Of a DNA stretch of 5,903 nt, positions 1-5,782 are shown one piece after another. How positions within the stretch are numbered: the first letter of the stretch is position 1; each line of letters starts with the position of its first letter. The notes under the pieces were generated by a model. The model was not told the DNA's origin. It did not search any database and worked only from the letters and a program-made list of their open reading frames with translations. The stretch is from an uncultured Eubacteriales bacterium (GTDB lineage: Bacteria > Bacillota > Clostridia > Christensenellales > Aristaeellaceae): the NCBI GenBank assembly GCA_900553295.1, contig USCR01000148.1:1-5903 (forward strand), written 5' to 3'. Both the position numbers and the translations under genes were made by a program.

Positions 1-9
1 CGCGTGGCG

Positions 10-948
10 TCAGTCAAAGAGTGTGGTGGTTCGGTCCTTTTCGGTGAGCACCGCATAGGTGCCGTCCCCGGGGGTGCTGACCCGGATGCAGCCATCCAAC
101 AGCGTGTGATACATCTGCTGGCCGTCCTTGGCCAGCTTTTTTGCTGTGTTCAGGTCCTCGATGGTGTCGCTGGTGATGACGTTGATCTGCGGGCTGACCG
201 CGTTGCGCCACGCCAGGGAGGAGGAGGTGTTGCTGCCGTGATGGTTTGCCTTCATGACGTCGCAGTCCAGGGCTTCGCCCCACCGCTCCGCCACTTCCCG
301 CTCAGCCCCCGCATACAGGTCCCCCGCCAGCAGGATGGTGGAGTCCCCATAGGTGAACTTCAGCGCCAGGGACTGGTTGTTGATGAACTGCGTGGCGCCT
401 TCGGGGTAGCGGTCGGGATAGGTGATTTCCGCGGGCGGGTTGAACACCTCCACGGTGACTTCCTCTCCAAAGGAGAAGCTGTCCCCCTCCTGGAGCAGGA
501 TGGGCGACAGGCCCTTGTCCGCCATGGCGGCCAGGAAAGCCTGGTAGTACGCGGAAGCCTCGTAGGTCAGGACGCTGGTGTAAATGGCGCCCACCTCATA
601 GCGGGACAGCAGCGTGGGAAAGCCGCCGATGTGGTCGATGTGGGGGTGGGAGGCCACCAGGTAATCAATGCGGGTAACGCCCAGGGCGTCCAGGGCGGCG
701 GTGACATATTCCGCCGCCTGGGGATGCCCGGCGTCCAGGACCATCACCTTCCCGTCGGGGGAGGTGAGGATCATGGCGTCCCCGGGCTTGTCCTCGGCTA
801 CCTGGGGGCCCAGCCACAGGAAGCGCACGGTCAGCCGGCCTGCGTCCCCCTGGGCATCGAACACCTCCCCGTAGCGGGTGGTTTCCCCCAGGGCGGCGGC
901 GCACAGGAGCAGCAGCGACAGGGTCAGGGCAAGCGCACGCTTGAGCAT
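10..948 (-). CDS. Secreted ComEC-type metallo-beta-lactamase-fold hydrolase
   Basis: A 312-residue protein with an N-terminal signal peptide (hydrophobic core about residues 5-19, likely type I cleavage after ALG, residue 21). The rest is one metallo-beta-lactamase fold. The metal-binding motif SHPHIDHIGG is at residues 100-109 (H101, H103, D105, H106), an LLAGDL strand places D210, and KANHHGSNTSSS at 233-244 supplies the HHG signature. These motifs, together with GDAMIL near 57-61 and NNQSLALKF near 190-198, are typical of the C-terminal hydrolase domain of ComEC/Rec2. No ComEC channel helices are present, so this is a free-standing exported domain and not a competence channel. As in ComEC, an Asn pair sits near where other family members often have a third metal-ligand His. 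The ATG at 948 follows AAAGGAGGG by about 11 nt, and the gene starts 25 nt after the permease stop, so it is probably the last gene of the operon. The substrate is unknown; a phosphodiester or related bond is plausible for this fold. The fold call is firm and the role is not. Only 9 nt follow the stop, and no terminator is visible. Confidence 0.9.
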   Translation of the reverse strand: MLKRALALTLSLLLLCAAALGETTRYGEVFDAQGDAGRLTVRFLWLGPQVAEDKPGDAMILTSPDGKVMVLDAGHPQAAEYVTAALDALGVTRIDYLVASHPHIDHIGGFPTLLSRYEVGAIYTSVLTYEASAYYQAFLAAMADKGLSPILLQEGDSFSFGEEVTVEVFNPPAEITYPDRYPEGATQFINNQSLALKFTYGDSTILLAGDLYAGAEREVAERWGEALDCDVMKANHHGSNTSSSLAWRNAVSPQINVITSDTIEDLNTAKKLAKDGQQMYHTLLDGCIRVSTPGDGTYAVLTEKDRTTTLFD

Positions 949-973
949 GGGTGGGTTTCCCTCCTTTTGCGGC

Positions 974-2368
974 TCACTTCATGGCCGCCTTGCTCATGCC
1001 GGTCATGATGTACTTTTGCAGCACCAGGAACAGCAGCACAATGGGGATAATGGCCATCACCGCGCCGGCCATGATTTCATTGTAGTTGGAAACCTCCTGC
1101 CCGGCGAAGGTGTTTTTCAGCTGCTGCACGCCTACGGCGATGGTGCGGCTGGCCTCGGTCTTGGTGACCATCTTGGGCCAGAAGTAGCTGTTCCAGCCGT
1201 TGATGAAGGAGATGATGCTCACGGTGATCAGCGTGGGCTTGCACATGGGGCACAGCACGTGGAAAATGGTGCCGATGCGGCCCATGCCGTCCACCCGTCC
1301 GGCCTCGATGTAGCTGTTGTCCACGGCCATGAAGTTCTGCCGGAGCATGAAGATGAAGTACGCGCTGATGAGGTTGGGCAGGATGATGCCCAGGTAGGTG
1401 TCAATGGAGTTCAGCCGGGCAATGAGCACGTAGATGGGCACGAAGGTCACCTGAATGGGCACCATCAGCGCGCCCAGCACCAGCATGAACAGCACGTTCT
1501 TGCCCTTGAATTCGCCCTTGGAGAAGCCGTAGGCCGCCATGACGCCGATGGTCAACTCCCCGGCCATGATGCACAGGGTGGTCACCAGGGTATTGACCAG
1601 GTAGCGCAGGAAGGGCGCACGGTTGAGCACGTTGGGGTAGTTCTGCCAGATGAACTGCTGGGGCCACAGGGTGGGCACCGGGGAGAGCAGCTCCGTGCTG
1701 GTCTTGAAGGAGGAAATAATCATCCAGTAGATGGGGAAGAGCATAATCAGCGTCACAAAAATGGCCGCCGCATACTGCCCCACCTTGCGGTAGACCCCAT
1801 GGGCAATGCGCAGGGAATCGTCCGCACGGACGATGGGAGACACAAAGCGCATGTACAGCAGGCAGACAAAGGCTACCACCACCAGGATCAGCGCCAGCAT
1901 GCCAAAGGCGCCGTAGCTCTGGGCCAGCAGGTTCAGGTCCTGCTTGAAGTTATACTCCACAAAGTCGGGGAGCAGCCGGGCTTCCTCCAGGGTGGCGGGC
2001 ACGGGGCCATCCCCCGCCGCCAGCACCGCGTGGGCATGGAAGGTGGCGTTGTAGGAGATCAGGCCAATCCCCCACAGGATGCCCAGCACCAGCGCCAGGA
2101 TCAGCATCCCCACCACCAGGTCGAAAAAGCCGCTCTGGCGCATTACATGGAGGTAGCCTCCCGCGGGCTTGCCGGCCTTGCGCAGGTTCTGAATTCCCTC
2201 CTGCCACATGATGCAGGCCGCCACCACGGGCAGCAGGATGCCACCGCCCAGCAGCAGCCAGCGGATACGCATCTCCCAGGCAAAGGGAATGGACAGAAAG
2301 GCCAGCAGCAGGAGCGCCATGCCCGCCAGCGTCAGCCCAATTCCGAACTTTTTCTTGGCATTCAGCAT
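974..2368 (-). CDS. Carbohydrate-type ABC permease, MalG/UgpE class, with N-terminal membrane extension
   Basis: A 464-residue integral membrane protein, the second channel subunit of the importer. Residues from about 197 to the end form a normal MetI-type core. It has a first helix near 197-219 (VTLIMLFPIYWMIISSFK), then the family landmarks NYPNVL (243-248), YLVNTL (256-261), AAYGFSKGEFKG (278-289) and MVPIQ (302-306). The cytoplasmic EAA loop, which docks on the ATPase, starts at E355 as EAGRVDG and ends near P374; the usual third Ala is Gly. The C-terminus, YIMTGMSKAAMK, is typical of MalG/UgpE proteins. Family members are usually about 270-300 residues, so the first 190 or so are extra. 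They contain four probable helices (about 9-31, 35-55, 81-106 and 151-174) and a loop at 107-150. An even number of helices keeps the core topology. The ATG at 2368 has AAAGGAG 7 nt upstream and lies 15 nt after the previous stop, which implies co-transcription with its partner. Transporter class is confident; the substrate and the function of the extension are unknown. Confidence 0.93.
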   Translation of the reverse strand: MLNAKKKFGIGLTLAGMALLLLAFLSIPFAWEMRIRWLLLGGGILLPVVAACIMWQEGIQNLRKAGKPAGGYLHVMRQSGFFDLVVGMLILALVLGILWGIGLISYNATFHAHAVLAAGDGPVPATLEEARLLPDFVEYNFKQDLNLLAQSYGAFGMLALILVVVAFVCLLYMRFVSPIVRADDSLRIAHGVYRKVGQYAAAIFVTLIMLFPIYWMIISSFKTSTELLSPVPTLWPQQFIWQNYPNVLNRAPFLRYLVNTLVTTLCIMAGELTIGVMAAYGFSKGEFKGKNVLFMLVLGALMVPIQVTFVPIYVLIARLNSIDTYLGIILPNLISAYFIFMLRQNFMAVDNSYIEAGRVDGMGRIGTIFHVLCPMCKPTLITVSIISFINGWNSYFWPKMVTKTEASRTIAVGVQQLKNTFAGQEVSNYNEIMAGAVMAIIPIVLLFLVLQKYIMTGMSKAAMK

Positions 2369-2383
2369 CGAATCGCTCCTTTC

Positions 2384-4108
2384 TTAGGCATCGTAGTTGA
2401 CATTCTTGTTGGAGAAGCGCATGGTGGCCACGGTGCACACCAGCAGAATCACGAAGAACACCAGGGACACCGCGGCGCCGCGGGCGGTGCGGAAATCCTT
2501 GAAGGTAAGGTTGTAGATCCACTGCACCATCACGTTGGTGGCCGTGCCGGGTCCGCCGCCGGTCATCACGTCCACGCTCTGGAATACCTTCATGCTGGCG
2601 ATGAACGTGGTCACAAACAGGAACAGGCTGGTGGGCGCCAGCAGCGGCACGGTGATGTAGCGGAAGCGCTGCACGCCGTCCGCGCCGTCAATAACCGCCG
2701 CCTCGTAGTAGTCCTGGGGGATGCCCTTCATGGCGGAGAGGTAGATCATCATGGCATAGCCCACCACGCGCCAGGCGGTGAGGAACAGAATGCCCGTCAG
2801 CGCCGTGGCGGAATCAATGAGCCAGTGCGGGCCGGTAATGCCGAACAGGGACAGGGTATAGTTCAGAATACCCTCGCTCTGGTTGGCGCCGGTGGCCGCG
2901 GGGCTGTAGAGAATCCACATGAACACCACCGCGCTGGTGGATACGGCGATATACTTGGGCATGAACGCGATGGAACGCATGACGTTGAAGCTGCGGGTCA
3001 TGCGGTTGAACAAAAGCGCCAGCAGCATGCCGCCCACCAGGGTAATCATAACCTCCCAGAAGGTATAGATGCCGGTGATCCGCAGGGATTCCCAGAAGTA
3101 GCGGGAGCCGGACTGGTTGAACAGCCAGTTGTAGTTGTCCCAGCCCACAAATTCCTGCTTGCCCGTGGTCAGGATGCCCATGTCCGTAAAGGAGATGCGC
3201 ACCAGGTCGATGACCGGATAGTACACAAACAGCAGGAAGAACAGCAGCGCGGGCTCCACGCAGAACAGGTCCTTCATGCGCTCCATGCGCTGAATCAGCA
3301 GCATCACGCCGTTGAAGAGCATGATGACGCCCACCAGCAGCAGGATGATGGCGATGTTCATCAGCGTGCTCATGGGCGCGATGGGAACGTCGCCCTTGCT
3401 GGACAGGTAGAAGGTGCCCGCCTCTGGGATTTCAAAGGTGAGGGGCGTCAGGGCGCCCTCCGCCGAAGCAGGCGCCATGGCGGTGGAAACCTCCGCGCCG
3501 TTGCGGGTATTGTACAGCACCAGCTGCCGCTCCTGATCCGCCAGGGAGGACAGAGCGTATACCGTCAGGGTGCCCGGCGCCTCCACCGTGAGCTTCAGGC
3601 TGCGGTACTTGCTGGAGCCCGCCCCCCGCAGCTTCACGCTCTGGGTGAATTCCATGCCGTTATCCAGGGTAACGGGGGTTTCCTCGGCAATGACCAGGTT
3701 CTTGTAGTCCTTGGTGCCGGGGAATTGCAGGCCCTCGCCCTTGAGGGAGCCTTTGTCCTCACCCAGCTCAAAGTCCTGGGCGCTGATGACGCCGCTCTCC
3801 TCCCCGGCGGCATAGGTGGCGTAGAACACGCGCACGCCGCTGTCCTCACCATACAGATCAAAAGCACCGGTCACCGCGGTGCCGGCGCTCTGCGCCGCCT
3901 CCCGGGCGGCATACACCTGATCGGAAAGCCAGCTCAGGCTGCTCAGCTGCAAATCTCCGGCCAGATAGCCGAACAGTCCCACAGCAAACACCAGCACACC
4001 CAATACGATCAGCAGGACGCCCACGGCGCGCTGTCGTGAGGATATGAGCTGCCTTTCCCTCAGTTTTTCCTTGCGCTTCCAGGAAAGTCCGACCATCTCT
4101 GTTTTCAC
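2384..4108 (-). CDS. Carbohydrate-type ABC permease, MalF/UgpA class, with large extracellular domain
   Basis: A 574-residue permease, numbered from the proposed GTG start; it partners the downstream permease. A basic cytoplasmic tail (WKRKEKLRERQ) leads to helix 1 (about 28-51). An extracellular region of about 195 residues follows, then helix 2 (248-273) and a standard MetI core (about 281 to the end). The core shows PALLFFLLFVYYPVIDL, FVGWDNY, the EAA loop from E469 (YEAAVIDGADG) to about P488, and MTGGGPGTATN, as in UgpA/MalF proteins. UgpA-type permeases are near 290 residues, so half of this protein is extra. In MalF the large P2 loop lies between helices 3 and 4; here the soluble domain lies between two added helices before the core, so the architecture differs. 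Start: GTG at 4108 has GAGGT 7 nt upstream. The ATG at 4135 has no such site and abuts a strong hairpin. Using that ATG would add nine residues. The gene follows the binding-protein gene after 129 nt and precedes the second permease by 15 nt. Confidence 0.92.
   Translation of the reverse strand: MKTEMVGLSWKRKEKLRERQLISSRQRAVGVLLIVLGVLVFAVGLFGYLAGDLQLSSLSWLSDQVYAAREAAQSAGTAVTGAFDLYGEDSGVRVFYATYAAGEESGVISAQDFELGEDKGSLKGEGLQFPGTKDYKNLVIAEETPVTLDNGMEFTQSVKLRGAGSSKYRSLKLTVEAPGTLTVYALSSLADQERQLVLYNTRNGAEVSTAMAPASAEGALTPLTFEIPEAGTFYLSSKGDVPIAPMSTLMNIAIILLLVGVIMLFNGVMLLIQRMERMKDLFCVEPALLFFLLFVYYPVIDLVRISFTDMGILTTGKQEFVGWDNYNWLFNQSGSRYFWESLRITGIYTFWEVMITLVGGMLLALLFNRMTRSFNVMRSIAFMPKYIAVSTSAVVFMWILYSPAATGANQSEGILNYTLSLFGITGPHWLIDSATALTGILFLTAWRVVGYAMMIYLSAMKGIPQDYYEAAVIDGADGVQRFRYITVPLLAPTSLFLFVTTFIASMKVFQSVDVMTGGGPGTATNVMVQWIYNLTFKDFRTARGAAVSLVFFVILLVCTVATMRFSNKNVNYDA
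3377..3784 (-). other. Extracellular beta-sandwich module inside the MalF-class permease
   Basis: This segment encodes residues about 109-244 (GTG numbering) of the permease, between its first two helices. It contains the sequence pattern SVKLRGAGS, then YRSLKLTV, GTLTVYALSS, ERQLVLYN and IPEAGTFYLSS. This order (a Lys/Gly/Ser start, an R-hydrophobic strand, a VYA.SS strand, an R.L.LY strand, then an IP.AGT(F/Y)YL.S hairpin) closely matches, from memory, the small beta-sandwich modules attached to secreted pectate lyases and other right-handed beta-helix or carbohydrate-acting proteins of gut bacteria. The match rests on recalled patterns and has not been confirmed by a search. The module should be outside the membrane, because the core permease helix must enter from the cytoplasm and two helices flank the module. 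The function is unknown; ligand capture or binding-protein docking are inferences. Confidence 0.6.
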
Positions 4109-4112
4109 ATTA

Positions 4113-4120
4113 CCAACCTC
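4113..4120 (-). promoter_or_regulatory. Ribosome binding site that selects the GTG start of the first permease
   Basis: The minus strand reads GAGGTTGGTAAT directly before GTG at 4108. GAGGT is a core Shine-Dalgarno match and is separated from GTG by 7 nt. The in-frame ATG at 4135 is preceded by CTTTCCCTCCC, the arm of a hairpin with no ribosome-site character. The ATG at 4096 is too far from GAGGT (19 nt). GTG is therefore the best start. Confidence 0.7.
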
Positions 4121-4134
4121 ATTCGCTTTTGGCA

Positions 4135-4164
4135 TGGGAGGGAAAGCTAGCGCTTTCCCTCCCA
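4135..4164 (-). promoter_or_regulatory. Perfect 13-bp stem-loop between binding-protein and permease genes
   Basis: Arms 4135-4147 (TGGGAGGGAAAGC) and 4152-4164 are exact reverse complements with a 4-nt loop. In the transcript this gives a strong GC-rich hairpin 73 nt after the binding-protein stop and 26 nt before the permease GTG. No T-run follows on the minus strand, so it does not look like a classic intrinsic terminator. Hairpins in this position in sugar ABC operons, such as malE-malF, stabilise the upstream mRNA and reduce downstream expression, giving excess binding protein. That role is inferred here from position and structure. Confidence 0.75.
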
Positions 4165-4199
4165 GCCATGAAATTCTCTATGGGGATGTTATGCCTGTA

Positions 4200-4216
4200 C
4201 GGTCTGAAGCAGACCG
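4200..4216 (-). repeat. Short perfect inverted repeat in the same gap
   Basis: CGGTCTG at 4200-4206 and CAGACCG at 4210-4216 are exact reverse complements with a 3-nt loop. It lies 21 nt past the binding-protein stop, upstream of the larger hairpin in the transcript. It probably forms a second small stem in the 3' region of the binding-protein message. No T-run follows. Confidence 0.5.
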
Positions 4217-4237
4217 CTTGACGGGTGCGGTGAAGGG

Positions 4238-5542
4238 TTACTGGTCGTCCAGGGTCTCCTGGATTTCCACCGCCAGGGCGTCCAGGGTTTCCTGGATGGG
4301 CGCGCCCTCGTTGAAGATCTGCGCCAGGGCATGCCGCCACAGGTTCGCGCAGGCGTCGTAGGCGGGGTTCTGGTTGCGGGGGTTGATCCAGCTGCTCATG
4401 GCCACGATGTCGGCCATGGCGGGCTTGCGGGAGAGGTACTCCTCGTATTCAGGGGTGCCCTGCACGCTGGCACGGGTGGGGAAGTAGCCGGTCTTGTCGG
4501 CCCAGTACAGGTTGATTTCCGGGCTGGTCATGAACATCAGGAACTGCCAGGCAGCGTTCTTTTCCGCCTGAGAGGCCGCGGCGGGGATCAGGATGGCGGC
4601 GCCGCCCACTTCGCTCTTGAAGGACTCGCCGTCGCTGCCGCCGGGCAGCCAGGCCATGCCCACCTCAAAGGGATTGGCGGAGGCGGCCACGTTGGTCACA
4701 TAGGTATCATACAGGGAAGAGGTGTGGAATACGCTGAACGCGCCGCCGTCCCAGAACAGCTGACGCATGTTGGTGGAGGCGTCGGTGCCGTAGGCGTAGT
4801 AAGCGTAGCCCTTGTCGATCCACTCCTTGATCTTGGTGGTGATCTCCACGCTCTTTTCGCTGTTCACGTCGGTGGTGCCGTCGGCGGTGACGGTCTCCAC
4901 GCCGTTGTTCTTGTACAGCATCTCATAGTACCAGTAGTCCCAGCCGCCGATAACGGTGCCGTACCGCTTGGTGGTGCCGTCCTCGTTGAAGAGGGTGGCC
5001 TTCTCCAGGAAGGCGTCCATCTCGTCGAAGGTCTTGGGCATGGTGATGCCTTCCTCCTCCGCGGCGGTCTTGTTGTAGTACATCACCTGGGTGGAGATCA
5101 GGTAGGGCAGGCAGATCTGCTCGTCCTCATAGCTGGTGGAGGCGATCAGGCCCTCGCCGAAGTCTTCCAGATCGTAGTCAAAGGCGTCGATGTAGGGGTC
5201 CAGCACCTCGCACAGGCCGTCCTTGCCATAGCTGGCGGGATAGGAGGTGTTGCAGGTAACCAGGGCGGGCACGGTGCCGGTGCCGGCGGCCGCCGCGGCG
5301 ATGAACTGGGTGTTGATCTCGTCGTAGCTGCCGATATACACGGGCTCCACGGTAATGCCCATTTCGTTCTCGGTGTTGAACTTGTCCACCATGTAGTTCA
5401 GGTATTCCGTGAGCTGATCCTCATGGGCATGCCACCAGGTAATGGTGATGGGTTCCGTCACGTCAAACTCCGTGGCGGCCAGGGACGCGGTCATAGGCAT
5501 AAGCATCAGAGCAACCAGGACCAGTGCAAGCAGTTTCTTCAT
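4238..5542 (-). CDS. Extracellular solute-binding protein of a carbohydrate-type ABC importer (SBP family 1, UgpB-like)
   Basis: A 434-residue exported binding protein. The signal peptide is MKKLLALVLVALMLMPMTAS, with likely cleavage at SLA-A near residue 22. There is no cysteine near the cleavage site, so no lipobox; Firmicute proteins of this role are usually lipoproteins. The mature part starts ITITWWHAHEDQ (32-43), typical of the family, and continues with PALVTC, LPYLISTQVMYYNK (145-158), GGWDYWYY (199-206), VGGAAILIP (312-320) and KTGYFPTRAS (350-359). Compared from memory with E. coli UgpB, similar residues occur at IGSYDE (70-75), the W201/W204 pair, the GGA strand, Y353 and R389. UgpB is therefore the nearest well-known relative, but many sugar binders share this layout and the ligand cannot be assigned. 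The ATG at 5542 has AAGGAAGG about 8 nt upstream; an in-frame ATG at 5566 lacks a ribosome site and would bury the signal peptide. This is the first gene after the promoter. Confidence 0.93.
   Translation of the reverse strand: MKKLLALVLVALMLMPMTASLAATEFDVTEPITITWWHAHEDQLTEYLNYMVDKFNTENEMGITVEPVYIGSYDEINTQFIAAAAAGTGTVPALVTCNTSYPASYGKDGLCEVLDPYIDAFDYDLEDFGEGLIASTSYEDEQICLPYLISTQVMYYNKTAAEEEGITMPKTFDEMDAFLEKATLFNEDGTTKRYGTVIGGWDYWYYEMLYKNNGVETVTADGTTDVNSEKSVEITTKIKEWIDKGYAYYAYGTDASTNMRQLFWDGGAFSVFHTSSLYDTYVTNVAASANPFEVGMAWLPGGSDGESFKSEVGGAAILIPAAASQAEKNAAWQFLMFMTSPEINLYWADKTGYFPTRASVQGTPEYEEYLSRKPAMADIVAMSSWINPRNQNPAYDACANLWRHALAQIFNEGAPIQETLDALAVEIQETLDDQ
4246..4297 (-). repeat. Two 19-bp direct repeats in the 3' end of the binding-protein gene
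   Basis: CGTCCAGGGTCTCCTGGAT at 4246-4264 recurs at 4279-4297 with a single C/T change, 33 bp apart. In the protein this gives IQETLDA (416-422) and IQETLDD (427-433), an 11-residue step near the C-terminus. The reading frame is kept, so it looks like a small in-frame duplication in a terminal amphipathic helix. Confidence 0.8.
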
Positions 5543-5571
5543 GGGGCTACCTTCCTTTCGGGCCATATATA

Positions 5572-5612
5572 TTTTTTATGGAAACACATTCCTCTCCCGT
5601 GCTTCCAAAAAA
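5572..5612 (-). promoter_or_regulatory. Possible hairpin in the 5' leader of the operon
   Basis: In the transcript, GGAAGCAC (5606 to 5599) can pair with GTGTTTCC (5587 to 5580) with one G-U pair across an 11-nt loop. After a 2-nt bulge, T6 (5612 to 5607) can pair with A6 (5577 to 5572). The loop contains GGGAGAGGA, which resembles a ribosome site. The structure lies between the proposed transcription start and the start codon at 5542. It could affect translation, but AT-rich leaders form such pairings easily. Confidence 0.35.
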
Positions 5613-5662
5613 TCGCGCCAACTTTTGCAACAATATTTTTCAGGGCATAACAAGGCAATTTC

Positions 5663-5691
5663 AGTATAAGGCAACCACCAATTTTTGTCAA
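5663..5691 (-). promoter_or_regulatory. Sigma-A type promoter for the transporter operon
   Basis: On the minus strand, a perfect -35 TTGACA (5691 to 5686) is followed by a 17-bp spacer and TATACT (5668 to 5663), one base from the -10 consensus. Transcription would begin near 5656, leaving a leader of about 115 nt before the ATG at 5542. This is the best-scoring promoter by eye in the region and is correctly placed for the binding-protein gene. Confidence 0.8.
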
Positions 5692-5730
5692 CAGAAAACC
5701 GGAACAATTGACTAATTATAGACCAAATGA

Positions 5731-5750
5731 AACATTCTCATACAACATTC
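5731..5750. repeat. Tandem 7-bp direct repeat upstream of the promoter
   Basis: AACATTC occurs at 5731-5737 and 5744-5750, a 13-bp step. The pair is centred roughly 85 bp upstream of the proposed transcription start. Short direct repeats upstream of a -35 box are typical of activator sites, but the repeat is short and could be chance. Confidence 0.4.
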
Positions 5751-5753
5751 CAG

Positions 5754-5782
5754 GCGCAGCATGCTGTGCGCTAGGGCTGCGC
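5754..5782. repeat. GC-rich inverted repeat with an internal palindrome
   Basis: GCGCAGC at 5754-5760 and GCTGCGC at 5776-5782 are exact reverse complements across a 15-bp loop. The palindrome CAGCATGCTG at 5757-5766 overlaps the left arm, so two alternative hairpins exist. No T-run follows on either strand. It may be the end of an upstream transcript or a regulator site; function is unknown. Confidence 0.4.

Noticed and set aside
895..948. Lipobox at LLLLC in the hydrolase signal peptide
   Set aside because: The residue before the cysteine is Leu, whereas signal peptidase II needs Gly, Ala or Ser there; the type I site after ALG fits better.
4..1008. Plus-strand open frame antisense to the hydrolase gene
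   Set aside because: It shows no domain and an unnatural composition, and the hydrolase on the other strand has full catalytic motifs and a ribosome site.
1950..2522. Minus-strand frame of 190 codons overlapping both permeases
   Set aside because: It overlaps two in-frame transporter genes, is rich in Arg/Pro/Gly, and has no motif.
878..4039. Plus-strand open frame of 1053 codons antisense to both permeases
   Set aside because: It has a His/Gln/Gly/Ala-rich composition with no recognisable domain. It runs opposite two clear permease genes and is explained by GC-rich codon use that leaves few stops on the other strand.
4135..4164. Hairpin as an intrinsic terminator
   Set aside because: No T-run follows on the minus strand, and co-directional partner genes lie directly downstream.
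5540..5566. Upstream in-frame ATG at 5566 as the binding-protein start
   Set aside because: No ribosome site precedes it, while the ATG at 5542 has AAGGAAGG at good spacing and begins a normal signal peptide.
4331..5650. Plus-strand open frame of 439 codons antisense to the binding-protein gene
   Set aside because: It has a low-complexity Gly/Val/His composition with no domain, and it mirrors a well-supported minus-strand gene.
5715..5720. Perfect TATAAT on the minus strand as a second promoter
   Set aside because: No acceptable -35 hexamer lies 16-18 bp upstream and there is no extended -10 TG; the promoter at 5663-5691 is far better.
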